Origin: Helicobacteraceae bacterium
GTDB lineage: Bacteria > Campylobacterota > Campylobacteria > Campylobacterales > Helicobacteraceae
Assembly: GCA_029258405.1 (NCBI GenBank)
Contig: JARHYY010000139.1
Location: 1-16,788, forward strand
Direction: 5' to 3'
DNA length: 16,788 nucleotides
Part shown: positions 7,145-15,392 of the stretch, one piece after another
Layout of the letters: every line of letters starts with the position of its first letter
How positions within the stretch are numbered: the stretch's first letter is position 1
The notes under the pieces: model-generated
What the model was told of the DNA's origin: nothing
Database searches by the model: none
The model's input: the letters and a program-made list of their open reading frames with translations, nothing else
Position numbers and translations under genes: made by a program

Positions 7145-7807
7145 TTATGACATATAGAGTCGTGAATGCAAAGCCTCATGCTGCATAGATTTTATATCAT
7201 TATGCACACTAGCATTACAAAAATCTTCTTCTTGTAGTATTTGGAGTTTTGCATATACCTTTTCAAACTCTGTATGTAAATTATAAAGAATTTTTTGTCC
7301 ATCATATTGAGAAAGGGGGATAAGCTTTACACAATTAATAAGAATATTTGAAGCTAAAGCATACATATAATATGAGAGAGCTTCTCCAAAATGAATATTA
7401 TGCGTTACACAAAAAAAGCCATATGCAGTTGCATGGACAGGAGTTTTGCATAGCTCTATATAGCTGTGAAATGCTTTATTGAATGGCAGGGACATAGAAC
7501 TTACTGCCTTTATGAATCTCGTCCCAATTTTTTGCATGCCCTGCCTTGTTTCTTGAGCTGGAGTTGCCACATTGATTAATGATTCTAGATATAAAACTTT
7601 TGATAAATCTTGAGTTTCATAAATAAGCTTGATAGCTAAAAAATCAACATATAAAAGCTGTGAGTGCAAAAGAGATTTTATATACATATATGCTGTTTCT
7701 TGATTCTTAACAATATTATGTAAAACATAAGTTTCTAATCCAAAAGATTGCGTATAACTTCCAATAGGGAAAGCCGTATCATTAATTTGTAATAATAAAA
7801 AATTCAT
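7145..7807 (-). CDS. ureF: Urease accessory protein UreF
   Basis: A 220-residue all-helical UreF, which with UreH recruits UreG to the apoenzyme. The conserved blocks are LLQINDTAFPIGSYTQSFGL near the N-terminus, HATAYGFFCVTHNI and ILINCVKLIPLSQYDGQKIL in the second half, and the C-terminal SVHNDIKSMQHEALHSRLYM. The protein starts only a few residues before the conserved LLQIND block, so it lacks the ~30-residue leader present in H. pylori UreF (254 residues, from memory). ATG at 7807 is 6 bases after the ureE stop, so translation is probably coupled. Confidence 0.94.
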   Translation of the reverse strand: MNFLLLQINDTAFPIGSYTQSFGLETYVLHNIVKNQETAYMYIKSLLHSQLLYVDFLAIKLIYETQDLSKVLYLESLINVATPAQETRQGMQKIGTRFIKAVSSMSLPFNKAFHSYIELCKTPVHATAYGFFCVTHNIHFGEALSYYMYALASNILINCVKLIPLSQYDGQKILYNLHTEFEKVYAKLQILQEEDFCNASVHNDIKSMQHEALHSRLYMS

Positions 7808-7813
7808 TTATAT

Positions 7814-8320
7814 TTAACTCTTCACAATAACTTCAACATTTGAAGTTTTTAGCTTTGGCTCAAATATTGGTATATGCACCCCCAACCTCTCTTTAGAATT
7901 TAAAATTCCATACTCTTCTTTGTAATCAATACAAAGTTTTTCTAGTAGCCTCTGCAATGGTTTCTCAAATGGGGCTTTAAATTCAAATACATTTTGTCCA
8001 AAAAATAAAGGAATATGATAATTGCCTATCTCATAACAAAGTTGTGCTATTTGGGTATTATCCTTTGTCTGCATAACAAGAATATGAACAGGGATAATAC
8101 ATACCGCTATTATACCCTGCTCATTATGGATTAAAATATCCCCATGATTTAAGCCAATATCTAAAGGCTTTTCAAAACGCAAAGCAACCTCCTGCCCATT
8201 ATTTGTTCTTAAAAGGGCGATACGCTTTTGGGTATTAAACCACTCTATAGCAACAAAATCAATATATGTATTTTGATAAGCTCTATCTTCAATATTGCCT
8301 AATACTTGAGTAACTAACAT
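7814..8320 (-). CDS. ureE: Urease nickel metallochaperone UreE
   Basis: A 168-residue nickel carrier that passes Ni to UreG. The interface histidine H102 (in GNYHIPLFFG) is at the same position as in H. pylori UreE; a second candidate ligand, H149, lies near the C-terminus (LGVHIPIF). There is no histidine-rich tail; the protein ends in VEVIVKS. Its ATG overlaps the ureB stop by one base (TAATG), so it follows ureB directly and there is no space for ureI. Confidence 0.95.
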   Translation of the reverse strand: MLVTQVLGNIEDRAYQNTYIDFVAIEWFNTQKRIALLRTNNGQEVALRFEKPLDIGLNHGDILIHNEQGIIAVCIIPVHILVMQTKDNTQIAQLCYEIGNYHIPLFFGQNVFEFKAPFEKPLQRLLEKLCIDYKEEYGILNSKERLGVHIPIFEPKLKTSNVEVIVKS

Positions 8321-10029
8321 TAAAACAAATTATAAAGTTGCCCTAAAGACACTTTATCTGCTGGCTTTGAAGTTATTTTCTGACCATTGATTTTAACTTC
8401 ATAGGTTTCTGGATCTACTTCAATATGCTGCACTATATCATTAAACTTCATATCTTTCTTTGTGATATTGCGACAATTTTTTACTGGCAAAAGATTGCGT
8501 TGTAGTCCATATTGCTCTTTAATATTTGCATGGAACGATACATTTGAAACAAAGGTAAAGCCACAATCATATTTTGCACCCCCTTCACTACCAAACATAT
8601 TTGCATAAACAACGGGTTCTGGTGTTGGGATTGAGGCATTGCTATCCCCCATTTTTGCTGCTGCAATCATGCCATTTTTTATAATCATTTCTGGTTTGAC
8701 ACCAAACATGCTTGGTTTCCAAAGCACAAGGTCAGCTATCTTGCCCACTTCCACAGAACCAACATAGCTAGAAATTCCATGTGCTATAGCAGGATTAATT
8801 GTATATTTTGCAATATATCGTTTGATTCTAAAATTATCATTTTTGCCACTCTCCTCTTTTAACGCTCCAAATTCTTTTTTGCACTTATCCGCACTTTGCC
8901 ATGTTCGTGCAATAACCTCCCCAATGCGCCCCATAGCTTGAGAATCTGAACTTGTAATAGAAAAAACACCCATATCATGCAAAACATCTTCAGCTGCAAT
9001 TGTTTCTGGGCGAATGCGACTATCTGCAAATGCTACATCTTCTTTAATATTCTTATCCAAATGGTGGCATACCATAAGCATATCTAAATGTTCATCAGCA
9101 GTATTTTTCGTAAAAGGAATAGTAGGGTTTGTTGAAGCTGGCAAAATATTTAACTCACCTGCTGCTCTAATAATATCTGGAGCATGTCCGCCACCTGCAC
9201 CTTCTGTATGAAAAGTATGGATCGTACGCCCATTGATTGCCTTTAGGGTATCCTCCATGCAACCTGCCTCATTTAATGTATCTGTATGAATAGCTACTTG
9301 CACATCATATTTATCGGCTACATTAAGTGCGTGGTTTATAGCAGAAGGCGTAGAACCCCAATCTTCATGCACTTTCAAGCCCAATGCACCCGCCTTTATT
9401 TGCTCGCTTAAAGCCTTTTCATTTGAGCTATTCCCTTTACCAAAAAAGCCAAAATTCATTGCATATTTTTGCGTAGCACGAATCATTTGCCGTAAATACC
9501 ATTTACCCGGCGTGCAAGTTGTTGCATTTGTGCCAGCAGCAGGTCCTGTTCCACCACCAATCATTGTTGTAACACCACTATATAATGCTGTTGGAATTTG
9601 TGTAGGTGAAATGTAATGAATATGCGTATCAATTCCACCGGCTGTAACTATCAAGCCCTCGCCAGCAATGACTTCTGTATTTGTGCCAACAATAAGCTTA
9701 TCACAAACGCCATCTTGTGTATCTTTATTGCCCGCTTTACCAATGCCTACAATTTTGCCTCCTTTTATACCAATGTCTGCCTTATAAATTCCGGTATAAT
9801 CAATGATAACAATATTTGTAATCACAGTATCAAGCTCATATACACTATCGCTTACAGATTGTGCCATGCCATCGCGAATTGTCTTACCACCGCCAAATTT
9901 AATTTCTTCTCCATAAATTGCATAATCTCTTTCAATTTCAGCAAATAGCTCTGTATCACCAAGCCTAATTTTATCGCCCGTTGTTGGTCCATACATAGAA
10001 ACATATTCTTGTCTTGATATTTTTATCAT
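8320..10029 (-). CDS. ureB: Urease large (alpha) subunit UreB
   Basis: A 569-residue catalytic subunit, the same length as in H. pylori, hydrolysing urea to ammonia and carbamate at a di-nickel site. All catalytic residues are present: H136 and H138 (GGIDTHIHYI), carbamylated K219 (GALGLKVHEDWG), H221, H248 (AIHTDTLNEAG), H274 (TFHTEGAGGGH), flap C321-H322-H323 and D362 (SSDSQAMGR). It should therefore be active once loaded with nickel. ATG at 10029 is preceded by AAGGAG five bases upstream and lies 12 bases after ureA. It assembles with UreA in the Helicobacter-type complex and depends on UreE/F/G/H encoded downstream. Confidence 0.99.
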   Translation of the reverse strand: MIKISRQEYVSMYGPTTGDKIRLGDTELFAEIERDYAIYGEEIKFGGGKTIRDGMAQSVSDSVYELDTVITNIVIIDYTGIYKADIGIKGGKIVGIGKAGNKDTQDGVCDKLIVGTNTEVIAGEGLIVTAGGIDTHIHYISPTQIPTALYSGVTTMIGGGTGPAAGTNATTCTPGKWYLRQMIRATQKYAMNFGFFGKGNSSNEKALSEQIKAGALGLKVHEDWGSTPSAINHALNVADKYDVQVAIHTDTLNEAGCMEDTLKAINGRTIHTFHTEGAGGGHAPDIIRAAGELNILPASTNPTIPFTKNTADEHLDMLMVCHHLDKNIKEDVAFADSRIRPETIAAEDVLHDMGVFSITSSDSQAMGRIGEVIARTWQSADKCKKEFGALKEESGKNDNFRIKRYIAKYTINPAIAHGISSYVGSVEVGKIADLVLWKPSMFGVKPEMIIKNGMIAAAKMGDSNASIPTPEPVVYANMFGSEGGAKYDCGFTFVSNVSFHANIKEQYGLQRNLLPVKNCRNITKKDMKFNDIVQHIEVDPETYEVKINGQKITSKPADKVSLGQLYNLF

Positions 10030-10041
10030 TATTACTCCTTA

Positions 10042-10716
10042 TTATGCAAAACCCTTATTCTTTGCATCTTGTAATGCTCGCTGCTTATTGTCCTCACTTA
10101 ATTGCCCATTTACTAAATCATTAAATCCATATAATCTCTGATTGCCACCAAAGCTAATGAGATTAACGCTCTTAGTCTCTCCGGGTTCAAAACGCACAGA
10201 TGTTCCAGATGCAATATCAAGCCTTTTGCCATAAGCTTTTTCTCTATCAAATGCTAAAAATTTATTCGCTTCAAAAAAATGGAAATGTGAGCCTATTTGT
10301 ATAGGTCTATCGCCCTTATTTGTAACTTTAATTGTTATAGAATCCTTATTTGCATTCAATATAATTTCTTCATCTTTTAAAATAAATGCTCCGGGTGCAA
10401 GTTTGCCATTGTCCTCAATTGGTGCATGCACAGTAACAAGTTTTGTGCCATCTGGGAAACATACCTCAACTTGCACTTCAGCAATCATATATGCCACACC
10501 GTCCATAACATCATCTGCTTTTAAAAGCTCTCTGCCTAATTGCATGAGTTCTGCCACACTTTTTTTGCCCTCTCGTGCATGCTCCATAATCTCCATAGAA
10601 ATATATGCTATCGCTTCAACATAGTTAAGCTTAATGCCTCTTTCTTTACGACTTTTTGCTAGAGAGCCCGCATAATGCAACATCATTTTATCCAATTCTT
10701 TTGGGGTAAGCCTCAT
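10042..10716 (-). CDS. ureA: Urease small subunit UreA (fused gamma-beta)
   Basis: A 224-residue structural subunit formed by fusion of the gamma domain (about 1-100, beginning MRLTPKELDKMMLHYAG) and the beta domain (from ~105, with IQIGSHFHFFEAN and GTSVRFEPGE), as in Helicobacter. The frame can be extended two codons to a TTG at 10722, but I chose the ATG at 10716: GAGGAA lies six bases upstream and the protein then starts exactly as relatives do. First gene of the operon, behind a ~700-base leader. Confidence 0.97.
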   Translation of the reverse strand: MRLTPKELDKMMLHYAGSLAKSRKERGIKLNYVEAIAYISMEIMEHAREGKKSVAELMQLGRELLKADDVMDGVAYMIAEVQVEVCFPDGTKLVTVHAPIEDNGKLAPGAFILKDEEIILNANKDSITIKVTNKGDRPIQIGSHFHFFEANKFLAFDREKAYGKRLDIASGTSVRFEPGETKSVNLISFGGNQRLYGFNDLVNGQLSEDNKQRALQDAKNKGFA

Positions 10717-10777
10717 AATCAATTCCTCATATATTTTTACTATTCAACTACAAAATACTCTTTTATGTAAATCACTC

Positions 10778-10792
10778 TCACTTAAAAAGTGA
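10778..10792 (-). promoter_or_regulatory. Small hairpin in the ureA leader
   Basis: TCACTT (10778-10783) and AAGTGA (10787-10792) form a perfect 6-bp inverted repeat with an AAA loop, ~62 bases upstream of the ureA start, inside the presumed 5' leader. It could affect mRNA stability or bind a regulator; function unknown. Confidence 0.25.
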
Positions 10793-10853
10793 AATACTCC
10801 TTACTCAAATCTAACTTAATATTAGCTCGCTCTAAAGGCTTTGAGTTTATCTC

Positions 10854-10885
10854 TAGGCAGTATACCTAACCTATAATTTTCTAGG
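10854..10885 (-). promoter_or_regulatory. ureA: Candidate ureA promoter with TAGG/CCTA symmetry
   Basis: On the - strand TATACT (10864-10859) could act as a -10, predicting a start near 10852 and a ~136-base leader. It is framed by TAGG (10854-10857) and CCTA (10865-10868), with a second CCTA/TAGG pair at 10870-10873 and 10882-10885, giving operator-like symmetry. I do not see the H. pylori NikR consensus (TATWATT-N11-AATWATA) in the leader. Weak evidence only. Confidence 0.25.
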
Positions 10886-11152
10886 ATATTTCTACTTACA
10901 TACATGGTTCTGTGTTATATTTTCACAATATTCACAGACATATTCTCTGCTTTCACAAGAGATATTGTTATTATGTATCCATATACACTGCAAGCTTTAT
11001 CTTATTATAATGATCAAGTTAAGCTTTGCTCAAATCACACTTTTTATTTATGCTCCTTTCTATAAAGATTTTATTAAGCTTAATTTATACTTTTGTTTTA
11101 TTCTTATCTTTTTATTTTTTAAAATATCTTTAATCATGTTAAACCAAACTTC
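10886..11152. other. Upstream leader region of the urease operon, no supported gene
   Basis: AT-rich DNA. TTCACA occurs three times (10922, 10931, 10952), and ACAATAT (10925-10931) and ATATTGT (10962-10968) form a 7-bp inverted repeat 30 bases apart. Short open frames exist but none has both a ribosome site and a recognisable product. Confidence 0.4.
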
Positions 11153-11263
11153 TTAGCATTGTGCTTGTCGTAGGTTAAAATCAATATTATAAACTTGATT
11201 ATTAATTAAAGCTTGTTGTGCTTTATTGGGATAGATTTTATAAAAGTTTTTTATTATTTGCAC
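11153..11263 (-). CDS. 36-codon ORF, possible relic of IS200/IS605 TnpB N-terminus
   Basis: GTG at 11263-11261 has a strong AAAGGAG six bases upstream. The product, 36 residues, begins MQIIKNFYKIYPNKAQQALI and ends RQAQC before TAA. The pattern K-x-YKIYPNKAQQ-x-L resembles the beginning of TnpB/OrfB transposon proteins (K-F-R-IYP-x-K-x-Q-x-x-L), after which those proteins continue for hundreds of residues; here it stops. It may be a decayed transposon gene left in the urease leader, or an unrelated small ORF. It is co-oriented with ureA and could be read on the same transcript. Confidence 0.33.
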   Translation of the reverse strand: MQIIKNFYKIYPNKAQQALINNQVYNIDFNLRQAQC

Positions 11264-11286
11264 TTTCTAGCTCCTTTCATAACGAT

Positions 11287-11297
11287 ATTATATTATA
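11287..11297 (-). promoter_or_regulatory. Overlapping -10 elements ahead of the 36-codon ORF
   Basis: Two TATAAT hexamers overlap by one base (11297-11292 and 11292-11287) on the - strand, ~25 bases upstream of a GTG with a good ribosome site. A transcript from here could cover the small ORF and continue into ureA. No clear -35 is visible. Confidence 0.35.
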
Positions 11298-11344
11298 ATC
11301 AACCAAATGTTTTATGCTCTGCAAAGTTTATACTAGTTTAACCT

Positions 11345-11376
11345 AAAAAGTTCTTAAGTATTTATTTTTACTTAAG
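11345..11376 (-). terminator. Terminator-like hairpin after the AAA ATPase gene
   Basis: CTTAAGTA (11353-11360) and TACTTAAG (11369-11376) form a perfect 8-bp stem with an 8-base loop. On the - strand the stem is followed by AAC and five U (11349-11345). It lies ~50 bases after the ATPase stop and separates that operon from urease. The AT-rich stem would be weak. Confidence 0.4.
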
Positions 11377-11424
11377 CTTTCTTGTTTAATATGGATAAAT
11401 TTTGGATATTTTTAACTCAAGATA

Positions 11425-13161
11425 TTAACCTAAGAAACCAGCAACTTTTTCTGAATCAAAACTTGCTACTTTTTCATTGAATATTTCCTTTAAAAAATCT
11501 TCCACATAAAAACATGTGTTTTCTCTTGCAGCAACCTTATATGCTGTGTTTTGCACTATAATATGAATTTGTCCCCCAGTAAGAGGATACTGTGCAAGCT
11601 TTTCTATATCAAAATGTTCTTCATAAACAGCATTTTTTGGGAGCATTATATCCCATAATTTTAATCTCTCTTCTTTTTTTGGTTTTTTAAATTCAATTTT
11701 ATAATTGAATCGCCTTGAAAATGCACTATCAATACTTTCTAAAAGATTGGTAGTAGCTATAAGAATCCCTGAAAATTTTTCAATTTGCTCTAGGAAAATA
11801 TTTTGCATTTGATTATGCATTTTTTCAGCTCCGCCAACGCTCATTTGTGTTCTTGTGCTTAGAAATTGATCAGCCTCATCAAGAAATAAAATTGGCTCAA
11901 GCTTGCTATTTTGTGCTATATTTTTATAGGTGTCAAAAATTTTACGAACATTTTTTTCGCTTTCCCCCACAAAAGATGAGAGGATTTTAGAGCAATCTAA
12001 GCTTAAAAGTGGTCTTTTAAGTGATTTTGCTAGTGCTTTAGCGGTAATTGTTTTGCCTGTGCCAGCAGGACCATGAAAAATAATTTTTGCCTCTATACCA
12101 CTTTTTTTATCTTTTATGCCCCATTCCTTAAGCAAATTCAAAACCTTCACATTCATTTGCTGCAAAAGATTTTTGAGAATCTCCTCAGTTTTTGGGTGGA
12201 GCACAATATGATCAATATCTTTTGTGAGTTCAATAAACTCAAAAATATCTTGTTCTTTCAGAAGAATATCAAGTTTAACTTTCTGCGCCTTTTTCTTTTT
12301 AAGGTGGGTGGCTTGGTAGAGTATATCTTCTGGAATAAAAAATGTCCTTGCTATGCCACCAAATGGTGATATAACTTCATCAAAATCCAATAAACCTTTT
12401 TCTACAAGGGGGCTATGCTCATCAAGTAAAGAGCGATTACTAATGCGTTCAACCTCTTTTGTGCTAATTAAATTAATAAGACTGTTGATATCGCGAACTT
12501 TTTCATCGCTATGAGAATACTCTTCCTTAAGAAGAACAAGAAAAATTGTTTTTTCCTTGCTATTAAGATTATGCTCTTTAAAAAATTGCTCAATGCTAAT
12601 ATCTTCTTGAGTCAGATGGATTTTCTTCTCAATACATTCTTCAATAAGCTTCAACTTTAAAAGTGCATCATTTAAAGATGGTGAGTTTTGCGTATGATTT
12701 TCTCGTAATGTTTGTACTTTGAAAAGCAAATCTATACGCAAAAATTGGTCTTTTAAATATTCTAAATGATCTGAATAGGGCACAATTTCTGGAAGTTCAA
12801 AAACTACTTCACCCATTTCTAGTAATTTCAAAAAAGAATCAGTAAGTGTTATAGATGTTGAAAGCAATTCTAAAAGAGCAATTTTTGAAAGCACTGCTGG
12901 AAGTATTTCCAATTGACTAATCCAACCCAATTCAAGTAAATGTTTAATATTTTCAAGATGAAGAAGATATTGATAGCTCTCTTCAGGGCTAGCAAAAAGA
13001 GCAGTAATTATATCTCTCACACAAAGCCCTTCTTCACCTTTGAGAAAGGCTATTGTAAGATATTGTAATATCCTAGCTTCATCTGCTGAACATTTTAAAT
13101 AAGGGAATATTGCTGTATTCTCAACATCTTTTTGCTGTACAAACTCAATCAAGAATTTCAC
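11425..13161 (-). CDS. AAA-family ATPase with unusual N-terminal region
   Basis: A 578-residue protein with one C-terminal classical AAA module: Walker A GPAGTGKT (364-371), Walker B ILFLDEAD (424-431), sensor-1 IATTN (468-472), an arginine-finger pair in FSRRF (R483-R484) and a sensor-2-like GG (529-530). The first ~340 residues are mostly helical and leucine-rich with no motif I recognise, and probably serve for substrate or partner binding. The module resembles CDC48-subgroup ATPases annotated in Campylobacter and Helicobacter; no protease or methyltransferase domain is attached, so it may be an unfoldase or remodelling factor (inference). GTG at 13161 has AAGGAG upstream and lies 20 bases after the penicillin-binding protein stop, so it is probably the last gene of the flagellar/cell-wall transcript. 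Confidence 0.85.
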   Translation of the reverse strand: MKFLIEFVQQKDVENTAIFPYLKCSADEARILQYLTIAFLKGEEGLCVRDIITALFASPEESYQYLLHLENIKHLLELGWISQLEILPAVLSKIALLELLSTSITLTDSFLKLLEMGEVVFELPEIVPYSDHLEYLKDQFLRIDLLFKVQTLRENHTQNSPSLNDALLKLKLIEECIEKKIHLTQEDISIEQFFKEHNLNSKEKTIFLVLLKEEYSHSDEKVRDINSLINLISTKEVERISNRSLLDEHSPLVEKGLLDFDEVISPFGGIARTFFIPEDILYQATHLKKKKAQKVKLDILLKEQDIFEFIELTKDIDHIVLHPKTEEILKNLLQQMNVKVLNLLKEWGIKDKKSGIEAKIIFHGPAGTGKTITAKALAKSLKRPLLSLDCSKILSSFVGESEKNVRKIFDTYKNIAQNSKLEPILFLDEADQFLSTRTQMSVGGAEKMHNQMQNIFLEQIEKFSGILIATTNLLESIDSAFSRRFNYKIEFKKPKKEERLKLWDIMLPKNAVYEEHFDIEKLAQYPLTGGQIHIIVQNTAYKVAARENTCFYVEDFLKEIFNEKVASFDSEKVAGFLG

Positions 13162-13181
13162 CTACACTCCTTAGCAAACGA

Positions 13182-14948
13182 TTAATATTCAATAGGTTGT
13201 AAATATTTCTCAGTAACTAGAAGTTCAACTAATTTTTTATATACCGGAACAGCCGTTCTTGCAGCAAAATATTCTTCTTTTGCATTTGGCTCTAAAATAA
13301 CAATGCCAATAGTATATCGTGCAAGAGAATCAGCAGCAAACCCAAAAAAAGAACTATTGTAGCGATTTACATATCGCCCATCTTCAGCTATATGAGCTGT
13401 GCCTGTTTTTCCTCCAACAATAACACCATTAACCGCTGCTCCTCTAGCTGTGCCTTTTTGAACGGTTTTAACAAGCAGGTCTTGCAAAATAATTGCATGT
13501 TCTCGATGAATAATTTGCCTTGTCTCAGAATGTTCAATATTATGCTTTAAGTTATTAGGAGCAATATAGCTTTCAACTACATAAGGGGAGGTTGTAGCAC
13601 CATTGTTAGTAATGACATTATAGGCTTTGAGCATTTGTATGAATGTACTCTGTAAGCCATAGCCATAAGCTACTGTAGCTTTATATATCTGATTGCCAAG
13701 CATACTTCTTGTAGGGATTTTCCCGCCCTGCTCATAAGGGAGGTCTATCCCACTTAACTCTGAAAAACCTAAATGTTTTAATCCATCATAATATTGGTTG
13801 GGTGAGAGTTTTTGAGCGATTTGTGCCATACCTACATTGCTTGAATGTATCATAATATCTTCTGCGTTACCTTCTTGAAGGTTATGAGTATCTGTAATAG
13901 TGGCATTGCCAATACGATAACGACCATTATAAAGAGGAATTTTATCATGTAAGCTTAATAAATCATTCTCTAGCAAAATGGCATAAATGAGAGGCTTAAT
14001 AATACTTCCGGGTTCAAAGGCGTGTTCTATAGCAGAATTATTCAAATGGGCATACACATCTTTGGTGATATTATTGGGATCAAATCTTTTAGTTGTTGCT
14101 AATGCAATGATCTTTCCTGTTTCTGCCTCCATAATTCCAGCTATGAGCTCTTTTGCTCCAATTCTTATATTCTCTTCATCAAGCAATCTCTCAATTTTTT
14201 TTTGCAATTTTAAAGGAATGGTTAATGACAAGCTATAGCCGTCACTACGCTCTTGAAATATGGAATCTCTATTCAAAATAAGGTTAAACCCTATATCCCT
14301 TTCACCCTCCATTTTTCCATTCGTAATAGGCTGTAAATGCCCATTATAAGCACCTTCAATCCCTTTAACGCCTTTTACTCTAGTGATTCTGTCATCTTCT
14401 GTCTTCTGCACATAACCAACAAGAGGCTCCATAGCATTGTTGTATAAATAATCCCTTTTTTCTCCACTTTCTAAAACAGAAAGCCCGTATTTAAAAACTC
14501 TCCCTTGAGAATCTTCATATTCCCTAAAAACATCATAGGCATTAAGGGTATATACAAGCTGTCGCAAATTAGCTGCTGTCTTAGAATCAAGAGTATAAGA
14601 AAGCACTACATTGCCTTTTTTTTCAAGTTTTCTTTGTATTTCAACATCACTCATTCCAGAGTATATAGAAAAAAGGCGTACGAATAGCTCTTTTTTATTT
14701 GGATCAATATTGTAGGTATTTACAATCGCTTTATAAAGCTTTTTACTTGAAGCAAGCATAAAGCCATCATTACTGTAAATAGAACCACGAATAGCACTTT
14801 CTATTCGAGAAGATTTCAGCGAAGGTAATTTTCTCTCACTTGTAACAGTATTATAGAGAGAAGCTATAAAAACAGCAAAACAAAGCAACAGAATAGCGTA
14901 CAATACGACAATTTTACCTGTGCGAGTTTTGCTTAATAACGGTTGCAT
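13182..14948 (-). CDS. ftsI: Class B penicillin-binding protein (FtsI/PBP2-type transpeptidase)
   Basis: A peptidoglycan transpeptidase for cell-wall synthesis, probably septal. An N-terminal membrane anchor (residues ~12-34) places the rest in the periplasm. A dimerisation/linker domain is followed by the penicillin-binding domain with all three catalytic motifs: SIIK (S315, K318, in FEPGSIIKP), SSN (369-371) and KTGTA (from K514). An upstream in-frame TTG at 14966 would add six residues and abut the fliE stop; I chose the ATG at 14948 (588 residues), with a weak AAGA about 8 bases upstream. The order flgB-flgC-fliE-pbp is the same as in H. pylori and C. jejuni as I recall it, so cell division and early flagellar genes share this transcript. 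Confidence 0.92.
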   Translation of the reverse strand: MQPLLSKTRTGKIVVLYAILLLCFAVFIASLYNTVTSERKLPSLKSSRIESAIRGSIYSNDGFMLASSKKLYKAIVNTYNIDPNKKELFVRLFSIYSGMSDVEIQRKLEKKGNVVLSYTLDSKTAANLRQLVYTLNAYDVFREYEDSQGRVFKYGLSVLESGEKRDYLYNNAMEPLVGYVQKTEDDRITRVKGVKGIEGAYNGHLQPITNGKMEGERDIGFNLILNRDSIFQERSDGYSLSLTIPLKLQKKIERLLDEENIRIGAKELIAGIMEAETGKIIALATTKRFDPNNITKDVYAHLNNSAIEHAFEPGSIIKPLIYAILLENDLLSLHDKIPLYNGRYRIGNATITDTHNLQEGNAEDIMIHSSNVGMAQIAQKLSPNQYYDGLKHLGFSELSGIDLPYEQGGKIPTRSMLGNQIYKATVAYGYGLQSTFIQMLKAYNVITNNGATTSPYVVESYIAPNNLKHNIEHSETRQIIHREHAIILQDLLVKTVQKGTARGAAVNGVIVGGKTGTAHIAEDGRYVNRYNSSFFGFAADSLARYTIGIVILEPNAKEEYFAARTAVPVYKKLVELLVTEKYLQPIEY

Positions 14949-14966
14949 TATTATAGTATCTTGCAA

Positions 14967-15305
14967 TTAAATCTGTGTTCTTAATATCTCCTTGTAAGCA
15001 CTAATAGCCTTATTGCGAACCTCTAGCATTAATTTCATACTATTTTCCGCTTTACCAATGGCAATAGCCGCTTGGTGCAAGTCTTTTACTTGTCCAGTTG
15101 CTACATCTGCCAAAGCTCGTTCGCTTTGTTGTTGCTTTGTATTCACCTCATCTACTGCTCGCTTAAGAACGCTCGCAAAACTTTTATCAAGAGGAGCGTC
15201 ATTTGTAGCGAACTGTTGCTGTGCTGCTGGTACGCCACCAATTGGGTTAATGGGATTTACCTGAGCAAAAGGTGCTATTTTGTTCATTTGATTTATATCC
15301 GCCAT
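14967..15305 (-). CDS. fliE: Flagellar hook-basal body protein FliE
   Basis: A 112-residue FliE, the adaptor between the MS ring and the proximal rod. The N-terminal ~40 residues are low-complexity (Pro, Gln, Ala), then FASVLKRAVDEVNTKQQQSE, and the diagnostic C-terminal helix AENSMKLMLEVRNKAISAYK followed by EILRTQI. Start ATG 15305 with AAGGAG upstream. It is separated from flgC by 125 bases holding a hairpin, an unusually large gap for this operon. Confidence 0.96.
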   Translation of the reverse strand: MADINQMNKIAPFAQVNPINPIGGVPAAQQQFATNDAPLDKSFASVLKRAVDEVNTKQQQSERALADVATGQVKDLHQAAIAIGKAENSMKLMLEVRNKAISAYKEILRTQI

Positions 15306-15360
15306 ATTAGACTCCTTGTCTTTATTAAGCCTTCTTAAATTCCTAAAAGCCTCACTTGTT

Positions 15361-15383
15361 AAATCGACATTTTATGTCGATTT
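15361..15383 (-). promoter_or_regulatory. Perfect hairpin in the flgC-fliE gap
   Basis: AAATCGACAT (15361-15370) and ATGTCGATTT (15374-15383) form a perfect 10-bp stem with a 3-base loop, 55 bases upstream of fliE and 47 bases after flgC. On the - strand the stem ends in UUU, so it could be an internal attenuator, a processing site or an mRNA stabiliser that sets fliE/ftsI expression apart from flgBC. It lies just downstream of a TATAAT. Confidence 0.5.
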
Positions 15384-15392
15384 CTAAAGTTA

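Noticed and set aside
9616..9948. 110-codon + strand frame opposite ureB
   Set aside because: Antisense shadow of a highly conserved gene; the product has no recognisable domain.
10880..11000. - strand frame with a cysteine pattern (CESREYVCEYCE...HVC), at first read as a TnpB zinc ribbon belonging with the 36-codon ORF
   Set aside because: No start codon or ribosome site, flanked by stops, and the cysteine spacing does not match the usual CxxC...CxxC zinc ribbon of TnpB well enough.
10965..11156. 63-codon + strand hydrophobic frame upstream of ureA, checked as a possible displaced ureI
   Set aside because: Its sequence is a low-complexity product of AT-rich DNA, lacks a ribosome site and has no resemblance to the six-helix UreI channel.
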